NCBI GenBank assembly: GCA_934438055.1
Contig: CAKSAY010000012.1
Span: 1 to 24,156, forward strand
Reading direction: 5' to 3'
Source: an uncultured Oscillospiraceae bacterium
GTDB taxonomy: Bacteria > Bacillota > Clostridia > Oscillospirales > Ruminococcaceae
Length of the DNA: 24,156 nucleotides
A program made the position numbers and the translations under genes. Shown one piece after another: positions 4,803 to 10,805 of this stretch (position 1 is its first letter; each line of letters begins with the position of its first letter). The notes under the pieces are model-generated. The model searched no databases. It saw nothing but the letters and a program-made list of their open reading frames with translations, and was not told the origin of the DNA.

Positions 4803-4840
4803 CACAATTAAAGAATAACATAGTAAAGTCGAAAAATCAA
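4803..4840 (+). repeat. Junction repeat, copy 5 (short)
   Basis: Contains ACACAATTAAAGAATAACAT continuing through AGTAAAGTCG and AAAAATCAA, the same box as in cassettes 2-4 but without the NTKKPD-coding part. It marks the right-hand end of the array, directly before the antirepressor gene. Confidence 0.85.
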
Positions 4841-4862
4841 GAAATAGGAAAGGGAAATATAA

Positions 4863-5633
4863 ATGAATGAATTAAAAATTTTCAACAATGAAGAATTTGG
4901 AAGTGTTAGGACAGTAGTAATTGAAAACGAGCCGTGGTTTGTCGGCAAAGACGTTGCGGAAGCGTTGGGCTACAAAGATACTGTAAATGCTATTAAAGCC
5001 CATTGCAATAAAGATGGGGTGGTAATTCGCCACCTCACCGATAGCCTAGGCCGAAGACAACAGACAAAGTTTATCAACGAAGGCAATCTTTATCGCTTGA
5101 TTATCAATAGCAAACTTCCAACAGCGGAAAAGTTTGAACAGTGGGTATTTGAAGAAGTTCTTCCCTCCATCCGCAAGCACGGAGCATATATGACCCCAGA
5201 GACAATTGAAGCAGCGATTTTGAATCCAGATACCCTTATAAAAATTGCAACAGCGTTGAAAGAAGAAAAGGAAAAGAACCAAGTATTGCAAGCGGTCAAT
5301 TCAACCCTTACAGTGAAAAATCAGATTATGCAGCCTAAAGCAGAATATTTTGATGAATTGGTCGATAGAAACTTATTAACCAATTTTAGAGATACAGCAA
5401 AAGAGTTAGGAATAAAGCAAAAGGAATTTGTTGGCTTTTTATTAGACTATAACTACATATATCGTGGAAAAAGCGGAAATCTTATGCCTTATTCAAGATA
5501 TATTGACAATGGAATCTTTGAGATGAAAGAGTGTTACAATGACAAAACCTCATGGAAAGGAACACAAACGTTGATAACACCTAAAGGCAGAGAGACGTTT
5601 AGACTATTGTGTGTTGAGAGAAAAAGCGCATAA
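4863..5633 (+). CDS. BRO-N / KilAC phage antirepressor
   Basis: A 256-residue protein with two domains. Residues ~1-110 are a BRO-N domain (WFVGKDVAEALGYKDTVNAI ... KFINEGNLYRLIINSKLP ... FEEVLPSIRKHGAY). Residues ~150-250 are the KilAC/ANT domain (YFDELVDRNLLTNFRDTAKE, LGIKQKEFVGFLL ... TLITPKGRETF). Proteins of this layout act as antirepressors in temperate phages, by contacting repressors or DNA. It begins 62 bp after the cassette 5 rightward regulator and likely shares its promoter. It is the only antirepressor visible next to five repressor-type genes, so which one it targets is open. The length is normal for the family. Confidence 0.93.
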   Translation: MNELKIFNNEEFGSVRTVVIENEPWFVGKDVAEALGYKDTVNAIKAHCNKDGVVIRHLTDSLGRRQQTKFINEGNLYRLIINSKLPTAEKFEQWVFEEVLPSIRKHGAYMTPETIEAAILNPDTLIKIATALKEEKEKNQVLQAVNSTLTVKNQIMQPKAEYFDELVDRNLLTNFRDTAKELGIKQKEFVGFLLDYNYIYRGKSGNLMPYSRYIDNGIFEMKECYNDKTSWKGTQTLITPKGRETFRLLCVERKSA

Positions 5634-5714
5634 ATAAATCAAGCACATAAAAGCAAGAAATTAATAGAAATTTGGACAATCAGCACCATCATATAATGAA
5701 TTGAGGTGATACTT

Positions 5715-5915
5715 ATGAGCCAAAAGAAACGCAAGCGTAAACCATATACGGATACGTCATATGTGTTATTGCCGGATGGAACAAAAAAGCCGATGATAAC
5801 CATAAAAAGCGATGAGTATGGGAATAAAACAATCATTCGCCATATGGAGGAAGACGAACGCAAAGAGTACGAAAAGAAGATATTAAAACATGCTACACAG
5901 ATTATACCAATTTAG
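5715..5915 (+). CDS. Small basic unrecognised protein
   Basis: A 66-residue protein, MSQKKRKRKPYTDTSYVLLP ... KKPMITIKSDEYGNKTIIRH ... EEDERKEYEKKILKHATQII. The ATG at 5715 is used because GAGGTG (5703-5708) sits 6 bp before it; a GTG at 5706 is in frame but lies within that site. It has a strongly basic N-terminus, then a beta-rich part, then a charged helix. There is no recognised domain and no membrane segment. It is the first gene after the antirepressor and could be an early DNA- or RNA-binding protein, but nothing proves that. Confidence 0.7.
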   Translation: MSQKKRKRKPYTDTSYVLLPDGTKKPMITIKSDEYGNKTIIRHMEEDERKEYEKKILKHATQIIPI

Positions 5916-5975
5916 CGGGATTTTCTCGCTGCTATTGAGGGGGACAAGCACAAAAGCAATAAGGAGGACACGGTA

Positions 5976-6497
5976 ATGCCTTTTACGGAGGAAGAACTAG
6001 AGGAGATTAGAAAAGCAGATGAAGAAATAGACAGAGAGTATCGCATACGCAGAGGAGGAAAGTCGAAAAAGAAAACAACGAGGTCAAAGACGTTAAAGGA
6101 ACGTCACCCAAGCTATTATCAAGAACATAGAGAAGAAATACTAGCGAAGCGTAAGAAATATTATCAAGAAAATAAAGAGAAAATACAAGAGAGACAGAGG
6201 CTGTATAATCAAGAGTATAAAGATGACCATATAGAGAAGCGCAGGCAATATTATCAGGATAATAAAGAAAAGATTCAAGAAAGAAAAAGGTTGTATTATC
6301 AAGCGCATAGAGAAGAAATAATAGCCAAAAGCAAGAAATATAATCAGGAGAACAAAGAGAAAGTAAAGGAAAGAAAAAGACGCTATCGTCAAGAGCATAA
6401 AGAGGACATTACGGCGCAATGGAAGAAATACTATCAAGAAAACAAGGACAAGATTAGGGAAAAGAGAAGACTTTATTATCAAGCAAATAAAGGATGA
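5976..6497 (+). CDS. Low-complexity 15-residue-repeat helical protein
   Basis: A 173-residue, highly charged protein. Residues 1-46 are an acidic then basic lead-in (EEELEEIRKADEEIDREY, RRGGKSKKKTTRSK). From Tyr47 there are eight uninterrupted 15-residue units of the form YYQENKEKIQERKRL, ending in a partial unit YYQANKG. Odd and even units differ (one type with H-R-E-E, one with N-K-E-K), suggesting growth by 30-residue duplications. It should form a long helix or coiled coil. The start has a good site (AAGGAGGACACGGTA). Similar repeat proteins occur in phages without a known role. Confidence 0.82.
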   Translation: MPFTEEELEEIRKADEEIDREYRIRRGGKSKKKTTRSKTLKERHPSYYQEHREEILAKRKKYYQENKEKIQERQRLYNQEYKDDHIEKRRQYYQDNKEKIQERKRLYYQAHREEIIAKSKKYNQENKEKVKERKRRYRQEHKEDITAQWKKYYQENKDKIREKRRLYYQANKG

Positions 6498-6501
6498 TGA
6501 G

Positions 6502-7155
6502 ATGAAAAAGTATGAATTAACAGAAGAAATGATAGAGTGGTTTGGCAGAACACTTCATAGAATTAGAGCATGTAGGGACTTTGAAACGATAAACGGAACA
6601 AAGGTTAAAAAAGGAGACTTAGGGGGATTTATTGAAAAGGAGGACAACCTCTCACAAGAGGGGTGTTCGTGGGTTGGTGATAATGCCAAAGTGTGTGGTC
6701 ATGCCCAAGTGTATGATAATGCCCAAGTGTGTGGTCATGCCAAAGTGTATGGTTATGCCGAAGTGTATGATAATGCCTTAGTGTGTGGTAATCCTGAAGT
6801 GTATGGTTATGCCAAAGTGTGTGGTCATGCCCAAGTGTATGATAATGCCCAAGTGTGTGGTCATGCCAAAGTGTATGGTAATGCTGAAGTGTGTGATAAT
6901 GCCTTACTGCGTGATAATACCTTAGTGTGTGGCTGTGCCAAAGTGTATGGCAATGCCTTAGTGCGTGATAATACCTTAGCGTGTGATGACGCTGAAGTGT
7001 ATGGTAATGCTGCAGTGTATGATAATGCTGAAGTTTATGGTAATGCCCAAGTGTATGATAATGCCACATTGTATGATAATACTGAAGTTTGTGGTAATGC
7101 CAAAGTGTATGGTAATGCTGAAGTGTGCGGTGAGTCATGTATAGGGAGTATGTAA
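6502..7155 (+). CDS. Hexapeptide-repeat (left-handed beta-helix) phage protein
   Basis: A 217-residue protein. Residues 1-57 are a conserved-looking cap (GRTLHRIRACRDF ... KVKKGDLGGFIEKEDNLSQE). From residue ~60 to ~210 come about 25 six-residue units of the VYGNAx / VCGHAx / VYDNAx type, the pattern of a left-handed parallel beta-helix. A 69-bp stretch starting at 6685 is repeated exactly at 6811 (a 126-bp, seven-unit offset), showing recent duplication. Genes with this cap and repeat are common in Firmicute phages, but their role is unknown to me. It starts 4 bp after the previous stop and its TAA overlaps the next ATG. Confidence 0.85.
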   Translation: MKKYELTEEMIEWFGRTLHRIRACRDFETINGTKVKKGDLGGFIEKEDNLSQEGCSWVGDNAKVCGHAQVYDNAQVCGHAKVYGYAEVYDNALVCGNPEVYGYAKVCGHAQVYDNAQVCGHAKVYGNAEVCDNALLRDNTLVCGCAKVYGNALVRDNTLACDDAEVYGNAAVYDNAEVYGNAQVYDNATLYDNTEVCGNAKVYGNAEVCGESCIGSM

Positions 7156-7463
7156 TGATGAGGAACTTTTTACACTATGTATTTGCAGGAGGAGCCTTTA
7201 TACTGTACATAGCGGCTTTAGGGAATACAGGCAGTTTTTCAGCGGGAGCAATAGATTGGTATATCTATTTAATCATGATGGTTGTATGCGTTGCAGGAGG
7301 AACGTTATGCGCTAAATTATCAATTAAATTTGCTGAAAATAAAAAAATCTCTCATTCGGCGGCCACCGATGAGAGAAAAATAATAAAAACATTACAAACA
7401 AATAATATAGCACCAAATAATGAAAATGTCAATATAGAGGTGAAAAATGTACATATGCAATAA
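7155..7463 (+). CDS. Two-pass membrane protein
   Basis: A 102-residue protein from the ATG at 7155, which overlaps the preceding stop (TAATG) with AGGGAG upstream; an upstream in-frame ATG at 7137 lies inside the previous gene. Two hydrophobic segments are clear: FLHYVFAGGAFILYIAAL and WYIYLIMMVVCVAGGTLCAK. They are followed by a ~55-residue polar, Asn/Lys-rich cytoplasmic or external tail (NTGSFSAGAIDW is the short connecting loop). No family recognised. Its last 17 bases overlap the start of the zinc-ribbon gene. Confidence 0.7.
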   Translation: MMRNFLHYVFAGGAFILYIAALGNTGSFSAGAIDWYIYLIMMVVCVAGGTLCAKLSIKFAENKKISHSAATDERKIIKTLQTNNIAPNNENVNIEVKNVHMQ

Positions 7464-8013
7464 TTGCGGAAGAACCTTTAGCGAACCGGCGATATCTTTT
7501 GAGAGACATGGACTGGACAGTCTTCCCTATGAAGAATTTGGAATATGTCCGAGCTGTGAATGTGGAGATTTTGAGGAGGCGGAGTATTGCATACACTGTG
7601 AAAAGTGGCTTTTAGACGATGAAATCTATGAGGGGGTATGCAAAAAATGCGCATATGAATTAGGCGAAGATTATGACGTTTTAAAGAAATATCTGATTGC
7701 GAACAGATTGACAGAGGAATTCTATATAGAATATGCTCTTGACAGTCATGTAATGGCAGCGAGCGATGAATTAATCGTATTGGCAATACGAGAATTTGAG
7801 AGGGCGTATCAGAATCCACTGTCACGAGGAGAGCAGATTGAAAAGATTGATTGGTATTTAGACAATAACTGGATGGATTTTGCAGGCTGGATTTCATGGA
7901 AAGAGGGAAAAGATGGAGAACTATTTTCAAAAACTAAACGACATCAATGTCAACGAACATACGGAGAAGAAAGGAAATCTCACCTACCTGTCATGGGCGT
8001 GGGCATGGGCTGA
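7447..8013 (+). CDS. Zinc-ribbon phage protein
   Basis: A 188-residue protein with an N-terminal cluster of metal-binding cysteines: CNNC at residues 4-7, CPSC near 34, then CIHC and CKKC near 51 and 69, with spacing typical of zinc ribbons. The middle part (YDVLKKYLIANRLTEEFYIE ... DWYLDNNWMDFAGWISWKEG) is helical. The last ~33 codons overlap the annealing-protein gene in another frame and look unstructured and basic. They may be read-through sequence that replaced the original C-terminus. It has a good start site (AGAGGTG). It probably acts in the early region, but the role is unknown. Confidence 0.75.
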   Translation: MYICNNCGRTFSEPAISFERHGLDSLPYEEFGICPSCECGDFEEAEYCIHCEKWLLDDEIYEGVCKKCAYELGEDYDVLKKYLIANRLTEEFYIEYALDSHVMAASDELIVLAIREFERAYQNPLSRGEQIEKIDWYLDNNWMDFAGWISWKEGKDGELFSKTKRHQCQRTYGEERKSHLPVMGVGMG

Positions 8014-8464
8014 GGTAAAGAAACAATTTCCCACGGCGCAATACACCATTTATGAGAACCAACAGGGGTACAACTATCATACCGATGGGAAGACGGCATG
8101 GGTTAAAACAGGAGTAACCATTGAGGGGCTAGAGCATATAGAGTATTTGCCTGTTATGGATTATCGAAATTACGCAATTCCGTTAGAAAAAATCACTTCT
8201 ACGGACGTAAATAAGGCGATACAAAGAAGTTTGACAAAGGCTTGTGCGAGACACGGCTTAGGGCTATATATCTATGCAGGGGAGGATTTACCCGAAAAGG
8301 AGATTGAAACGCTGCGGGGAAATATTATCAGAGAAACCCCGGTGTGTAAAGCTTGCGGTACAGAGATTAAAGGAGGAACCTCTAAAAAGGGCGTTCGGTA
8401 TACTGCGCAACAAGTATGTGAAGAAACAGGAGGGTTGTGCCTTGTATGTGCAAAAAAGGGGTAA
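7913..8464 (+). CDS. Sak3-like single-strand annealing protein (DUF1071)
   Basis: A 183-residue protein. Residues ~1-125 match the DUF1071/Sak3 family of phage annealing proteins (FQKLNDINVNEHTEKKGNLT, YLSWAWAWAEVKK ... STDVNKAIQRSLTKACARHG, LGLYIYAGEDLP). By family it binds single-stranded DNA and pairs complementary strands in phage recombination. The C-terminal part adds a likely zinc ribbon (VCKACG ... CLVCAKKG). I chose the ATG at 7913 behind AGAGGGAAAAG; it starts inside the end of the zinc-ribbon gene. No YqaJ or lambda-exo-type nuclease accompanies it in the window. SSB and RusA downstream complete a recombination set. Confidence 0.85.
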   Translation: MENYFQKLNDINVNEHTEKKGNLTYLSWAWAWAEVKKQFPTAQYTIYENQQGYNYHTDGKTAWVKTGVTIEGLEHIEYLPVMDYRNYAIPLEKITSTDVNKAIQRSLTKACARHGLGLYIYAGEDLPEKEIETLRGNIIRETPVCKACGTEIKGGTSKKGVRYTAQQVCEETGGLCLVCAKKG

Positions 8465-8735
8465 ATCCATTCTGCAAAAGGAAAAGAAATGCTTTATTAC
8501 AGGGCGGACAGATAATCTGCACTGTCATCACATCTATTTTGGAAGCAATAGACGAGTATCGGATTTGTGCGGGTTTTGGGTGTGGCTAACAGGAGAGTGG
8601 CATAATCAGTCCTCTCATGGCGTGCATTTCAATCATGGCTTAGATATATATCTAAAGCAAGAATGCCAAAGGGTATTTGAAGAAAAGCATTCAAGAAAAG
8701 AATTTATGCACCTAATCGGAAGGAACTATTTATGA
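8442..8735 (+). CDS. HNH-like putative nuclease/recombination protein
   Basis: A 97-residue protein starting most plausibly at the TTG at 8442, 8 bp after AGGAGG; the start overlaps the end of the annealing gene. Landmarks are CFITG near residue 21, the paired histidines in LHCHHIYFG, then EWHNQSSHGVHFNHGLDIYL and a C-terminal helix. The layout (Cys pair, HH, later H-N-H) suggests a His-Me finger (HNH-type) fold of the kind found in phage recombination modules. The catalytic assignment is not certain. The longer frame upstream of 8442 is an overlap artefact. Confidence 0.7.
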   Translation: MYVQKRGKSILQKEKKCFITGRTDNLHCHHIYFGSNRRVSDLCGFWVWLTGEWHNQSSHGVHFNHGLDIYLKQECQRVFEEKHSRKEFMHLIGRNYL

Positions 8736-9064
8736 GCGGACAGGACTTGTATTTACAACTGCAAAGCCGAGTAGCTTTACTGGACAGTGCAATGAAGCAA
8801 ATTGCGCTGCGGGGGCAGAAATATGCGGAAGCAGAACGATGTTACAGAGTGGCGTTAGCGCAAAAGATATTGACGGAAAGAGACAAGGGAACGCCGGTAA
8901 CGATTATCAGTGACTTATGCCGTGGAGACAGAGAAGTTGCCGGACTGAAATTTGCCAGAGACTGCGCCGAAAGCGCATACAAGGCAGGACTAGAAGCCTG
9001 CAATGTACAAAAGCTGCAGTTACGACTTTTGGAGAATCAAATAGACAGAGAATACAGGGGGTAA
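8732..9064 (+). CDS. Unrecognised helical phage protein
   Basis: A 110-residue protein (MSGQDLYLQLQSRVALLDSA ... RCYRVALAQKILTERDKGTP ... LCRGDREVAGLKFARDCAES ... AYKAGLEACNVQKLQLRLLE). Almost entirely alpha-helical with coiled-coil potential. ATGA overlap with the previous stop indicates coupling. Genes of this kind often sit just before ssb in Firmicute siphoviruses; the role is unknown. Confidence 0.75.
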   Translation: MSGQDLYLQLQSRVALLDSAMKQIALRGQKYAEAERCYRVALAQKILTERDKGTPVTIISDLCRGDREVAGLKFARDCAESAYKAGLEACNVQKLQLRLLENQIDREYRG

Positions 9065-9067
9065 AAG

Positions 9068-9454
9068 ATGTTAAACCAAGTGATATTGATGGGCAGATTA
9101 ACAGCGAATCCGGAGTTAAAATCAACGCAAAATGGGACAAGCATTGCGTTATTTTCTTTAGCGGTGCAAAGAGCGCACAGCAAGGAGAAAGAGACCGACT
9201 TTATTCGAGTTGTCGCATGGAGAAATACGGCTGAATTTATCAGTAAATATTTTGGGAAAGGGGATATGATTGCGATAGTCGGAGAATTGCATTCAAGGCA
9301 ATATACGGATAGAGAGGGCAGGAAGATAACAACGTATGAAGTGGTTGCAGAACAGGCGAGTTTTTGCGGCAATAAGGCAGAAAAACAGGACAATTTAGAT
9401 GTTTCTTTGGATGAATTTGAAGAACTAACAGACGATGAATTTCCATTTCAATGA
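9068..9454 (+). CDS. ssb: Single-stranded DNA-binding protein
   Basis: A 128-residue protein with the full OB fold (MLNQVILMGRLTANPELKST ... IALFSLAVQR ... DFIRVVAWRNTAEFISKYFG, KGDMIAIVGELHSRQYTDRE). It ends with an acidic tip, DDEFPFQ, the bacterial SSB interaction tail extended by one residue after the PF. By family it forms tetramers, coats single strands and recruits replication proteins. It is shorter than host SSB (usually 140-180) because the linker is reduced, as usual for phage copies. Confidence 0.95.
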   Translation: MLNQVILMGRLTANPELKSTQNGTSIALFSLAVQRAHSKEKETDFIRVVAWRNTAEFISKYFGKGDMIAIVGELHSRQYTDREGRKITTYEVVAEQASFCGNKAEKQDNLDVSLDEFEELTDDEFPFQ

Positions 9455-9469
9455 TGAAGGAGAAGAAAG

Positions 9470-10255
9470 ATGACAACACCAAGTTATTACGCATTTATCC
9501 CGGCTAAAGTGAGACATGACAGACGCTTAAAAGCAAATGAAAAATTGCTCTATGCAGAACTAACAGCTTTGACGCAAATAGACGGCTATTCATGGGCTAC
9601 AAATAAGTTTTTTGCCGACCTTTACGGTGTATCAAAAGTGGCTGTGTCAAGATGGTTGAGCAATCTACAGTCATGTGGATATATACGGATTGAAATTGAT
9701 GAAAGGGATCATTCTTCTCGCCGTATTTATACTTTTCTTGATCAACAAGATCAAGGGGGCATTAACGAAAAAGTCAATACCCATAACGAAAAAGTCGATA
9801 CCCATAACGAAAAAGTCGATACCCATAACGAAAAGATCAATATTCTCCAAGAGAAAAAGAACAAAGAAGAAAAGAAGAAGCAAGAAAAGAAGAAACTAGA
9901 AAAAGAGAATAATATAAATAATAATATATATACCCCCCAACATATAAATATGTTTCCCCCCCATTCGCAAAAAACGGAGACTCGACACAAGCATGGCGAA
10001 TACAACAACGTGTTGTTCACAGATGACGATTACGAAAAGCTCAAGGAGAAACGACCTGACGACTATCAGGAGTGGATAGACAAGCTATCGGCATATATGG
10101 CTTCTACCGGGAAAGCGTATAAGAATCACTATGTGACTATTTGCAACTGGATTAGGCGAGAACAGAGAGAGCAGGAGGGACAGACAGAGTTGAACAGTCC
10201 ATCATACAGTCTTGACGAATTAGCAAGCCGTGGATTATGTCTGCCGGAGGGATGA
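9470..10255 (+). CDS. HTH replication initiation protein (lambda O / DnaD-like)
   Basis: A 261-residue protein. Residues ~5-90 are a winged helix of the phage replisome-organiser type (YYAFIPAKVRHDRRLKANEK ... FFADLYGVSKVAVSRWLSNL, QSCGYIRIEIDERD). Residues 99-126 are four 7-residue repeats (NEKVNTH, NEKVDTH twice, NEKINIL), followed by a Lys/Glu-rich linker (~127-150). The C-terminal part (residues ~185-240: DDDYEKLKEKRPDDYQEWID ... YKNHYVTICNWIRREQ) resembles the DnaD-type helical end of such initiators. By family it binds the phage origin and loads helicase. The repeats in its own gene look like the binding sites (see 9764-9954). No helicase or loader gene follows. Confidence 0.85.
   Translation: MTTPSYYAFIPAKVRHDRRLKANEKLLYAELTALTQIDGYSWATNKFFADLYGVSKVAVSRWLSNLQSCGYIRIEIDERDHSSRRIYTFLDQQDQGGINEKVNTHNEKVDTHNEKVDTHNEKINILQEKKNKEEKKKQEKKKLEKENNINNNIYTPQHINMFPPHSQKTETRHKHGEYNNVLFTDDDYEKLKEKRPDDYQEWIDKLSAYMASTGKAYKNHYVTICNWIRREQREQEGQTELNSPSYSLDELASRGLCLPEG
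9764..9954. other. Putative replication origin (iterons plus A/T run) inside the initiator gene
   Basis: Three near-perfect 21-bp direct repeats (9764-9784, 9785-9805, 9806-9826) and a diverged fourth (9827-9847), each beginning AACGAAAA. They are followed by a purine-rich stretch (~9848-9907) and a 25-bp run of pure A/T (9908-9932). Beyond a run of six C lies a palindrome, AACATATAAATATGTT (9939-9954), then seven C. Iterons next to an A/T-rich unwinding region within an initiator gene is the lambda-type origin plan. Confidence 0.65.
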
Positions 10256-10256
10256 A

Positions 10257-10604
10257 ATGAGATACATAATTCCAAAAATACCACCGAGCAATAACAGGTA
10301 TATAGGCAGGAGCAACCGGTGGGAATATCAAAACGACAAGAAGTTTTGGGCAAAGTTAGTCTATACGTTTTGCACGCCCAAGCCAAAAGAACCGCTTGAA
10401 AAGTGCGTTGTTAGGCTCACTTACTATTTTCCTGACAGACGGCGCAGAGACCCGGATAATTACAGCGGCAAAATGATTTTGGACGGACTGGTTAAAGCGG
10501 GAATCCTCAAAGACGATTGTTTTGGCAAGATAGAGCTTGTTCTTTTGGGGTTGGTAGACCGAAGACATCCCAGAACAGAGATAGAAATCATAGGCAAAAG
10601 ATAA
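10257..10604 (+). CDS. rusA: RusA-family Holliday junction resolvase
   Basis: A 115-residue protein from the ATG at 10257, two bases after the previous stop, with GGAGGG upstream. It shows the RusA layout: an N-terminal PKIPPSNNRYIGR, the catalytic RRRRDPDNYSGKMILDGLVK (acidic D-P-D-N motif plus the later Asp), DDCFGKIEL, and the closing PRTEIEI strand. By family it is a dimeric, Mg-dependent nuclease that cuts four-way junctions and helps clear recombination and replication intermediates before packaging. Length and motifs are normal. Confidence 0.93.
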   Translation: MRYIIPKIPPSNNRYIGRSNRWEYQNDKKFWAKLVYTFCTPKPKEPLEKCVVRLTYYFPDRRRRDPDNYSGKMILDGLVKAGILKDDCFGKIELVLLGLVDRRHPRTEIEIIGKR

Positions 10605-10633
10605 GCAGATATTGAAATGCAAATATAATCTGG

Positions 10634-10749
10634 TTGTTAATATCGTCATATCGGCTGATTTTAACTTATTTAAGCAGATTATTATCCGCGAGTAGTGAAA
10701 TTATATATCTAGAGTCAAAAAGCTTTTAAAACGCTTAAAAACAGCCAAT
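10634..10749 (+). repeat. 115-bp leader repeat, copy A
   Basis: Starts TTGTTAATATCGTCATATCG and ends in a block reading AAAAAGCTTTTAAAACGCTT followed by AAAAACAGCCAAT. It recurs at 10979-11093. Ends are highly conserved and the middle (about 25 bp) is diverged. It lies about 40-55 bp before a start codon, like copy B. Inside is a short hairpin option, ATATCGTCATAT, and AAGC/GCTT pairing near the end. Confidence 0.8.
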
Positions 10750-10805
10750 GTGAAATAAGCAACGAAAAATCAATAGAAAGGGGCTGAAAGAATGACAAAG
10801 GAGAC

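Noticed and set aside
4595..4807. Hydrophobic minus-strand frame opposite the cassette 5 rightward regulator
   Set aside because: Complement of a lysine-rich helix-turn-helix gene; Leu/Phe-rich shadow with no start site.
5672..5697. Promoter TTGGAC ... TATAAT before the 5715 gene
   Set aside because: The spacer is only 14 bp and no operator-like repeat accompanies it; the -10 box alone is not enough.
6685..7130. CRISPR-like periodic repeats
   Set aside because: Units are 18 bp, contiguous, without spacers, and keep a single reading frame; they encode protein hexads.
6629..7138. Long open frame on the minus strand (His/Tyr-rich repeats)
   Set aside because: It is the mirror of the 18-bp hexapeptide repeats on the plus strand; periodic DNA without stops in one frame tends to be open in others. 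It has no ribosome site.
8274..8441. Upstream extension of the HNH-like gene
   Set aside because: This part overlaps the annealing-protein gene in another frame and reads as arginine/lysine-rich shadow; a well-spaced TTG start at 8442 explains the real protein.
9671..10020. Open frames on both strands across the initiator gene repeats
   Set aside because: These are shadows of the 21-bp repeats and the A-rich linker; the plus-strand initiator frame has the domain evidence and start site.
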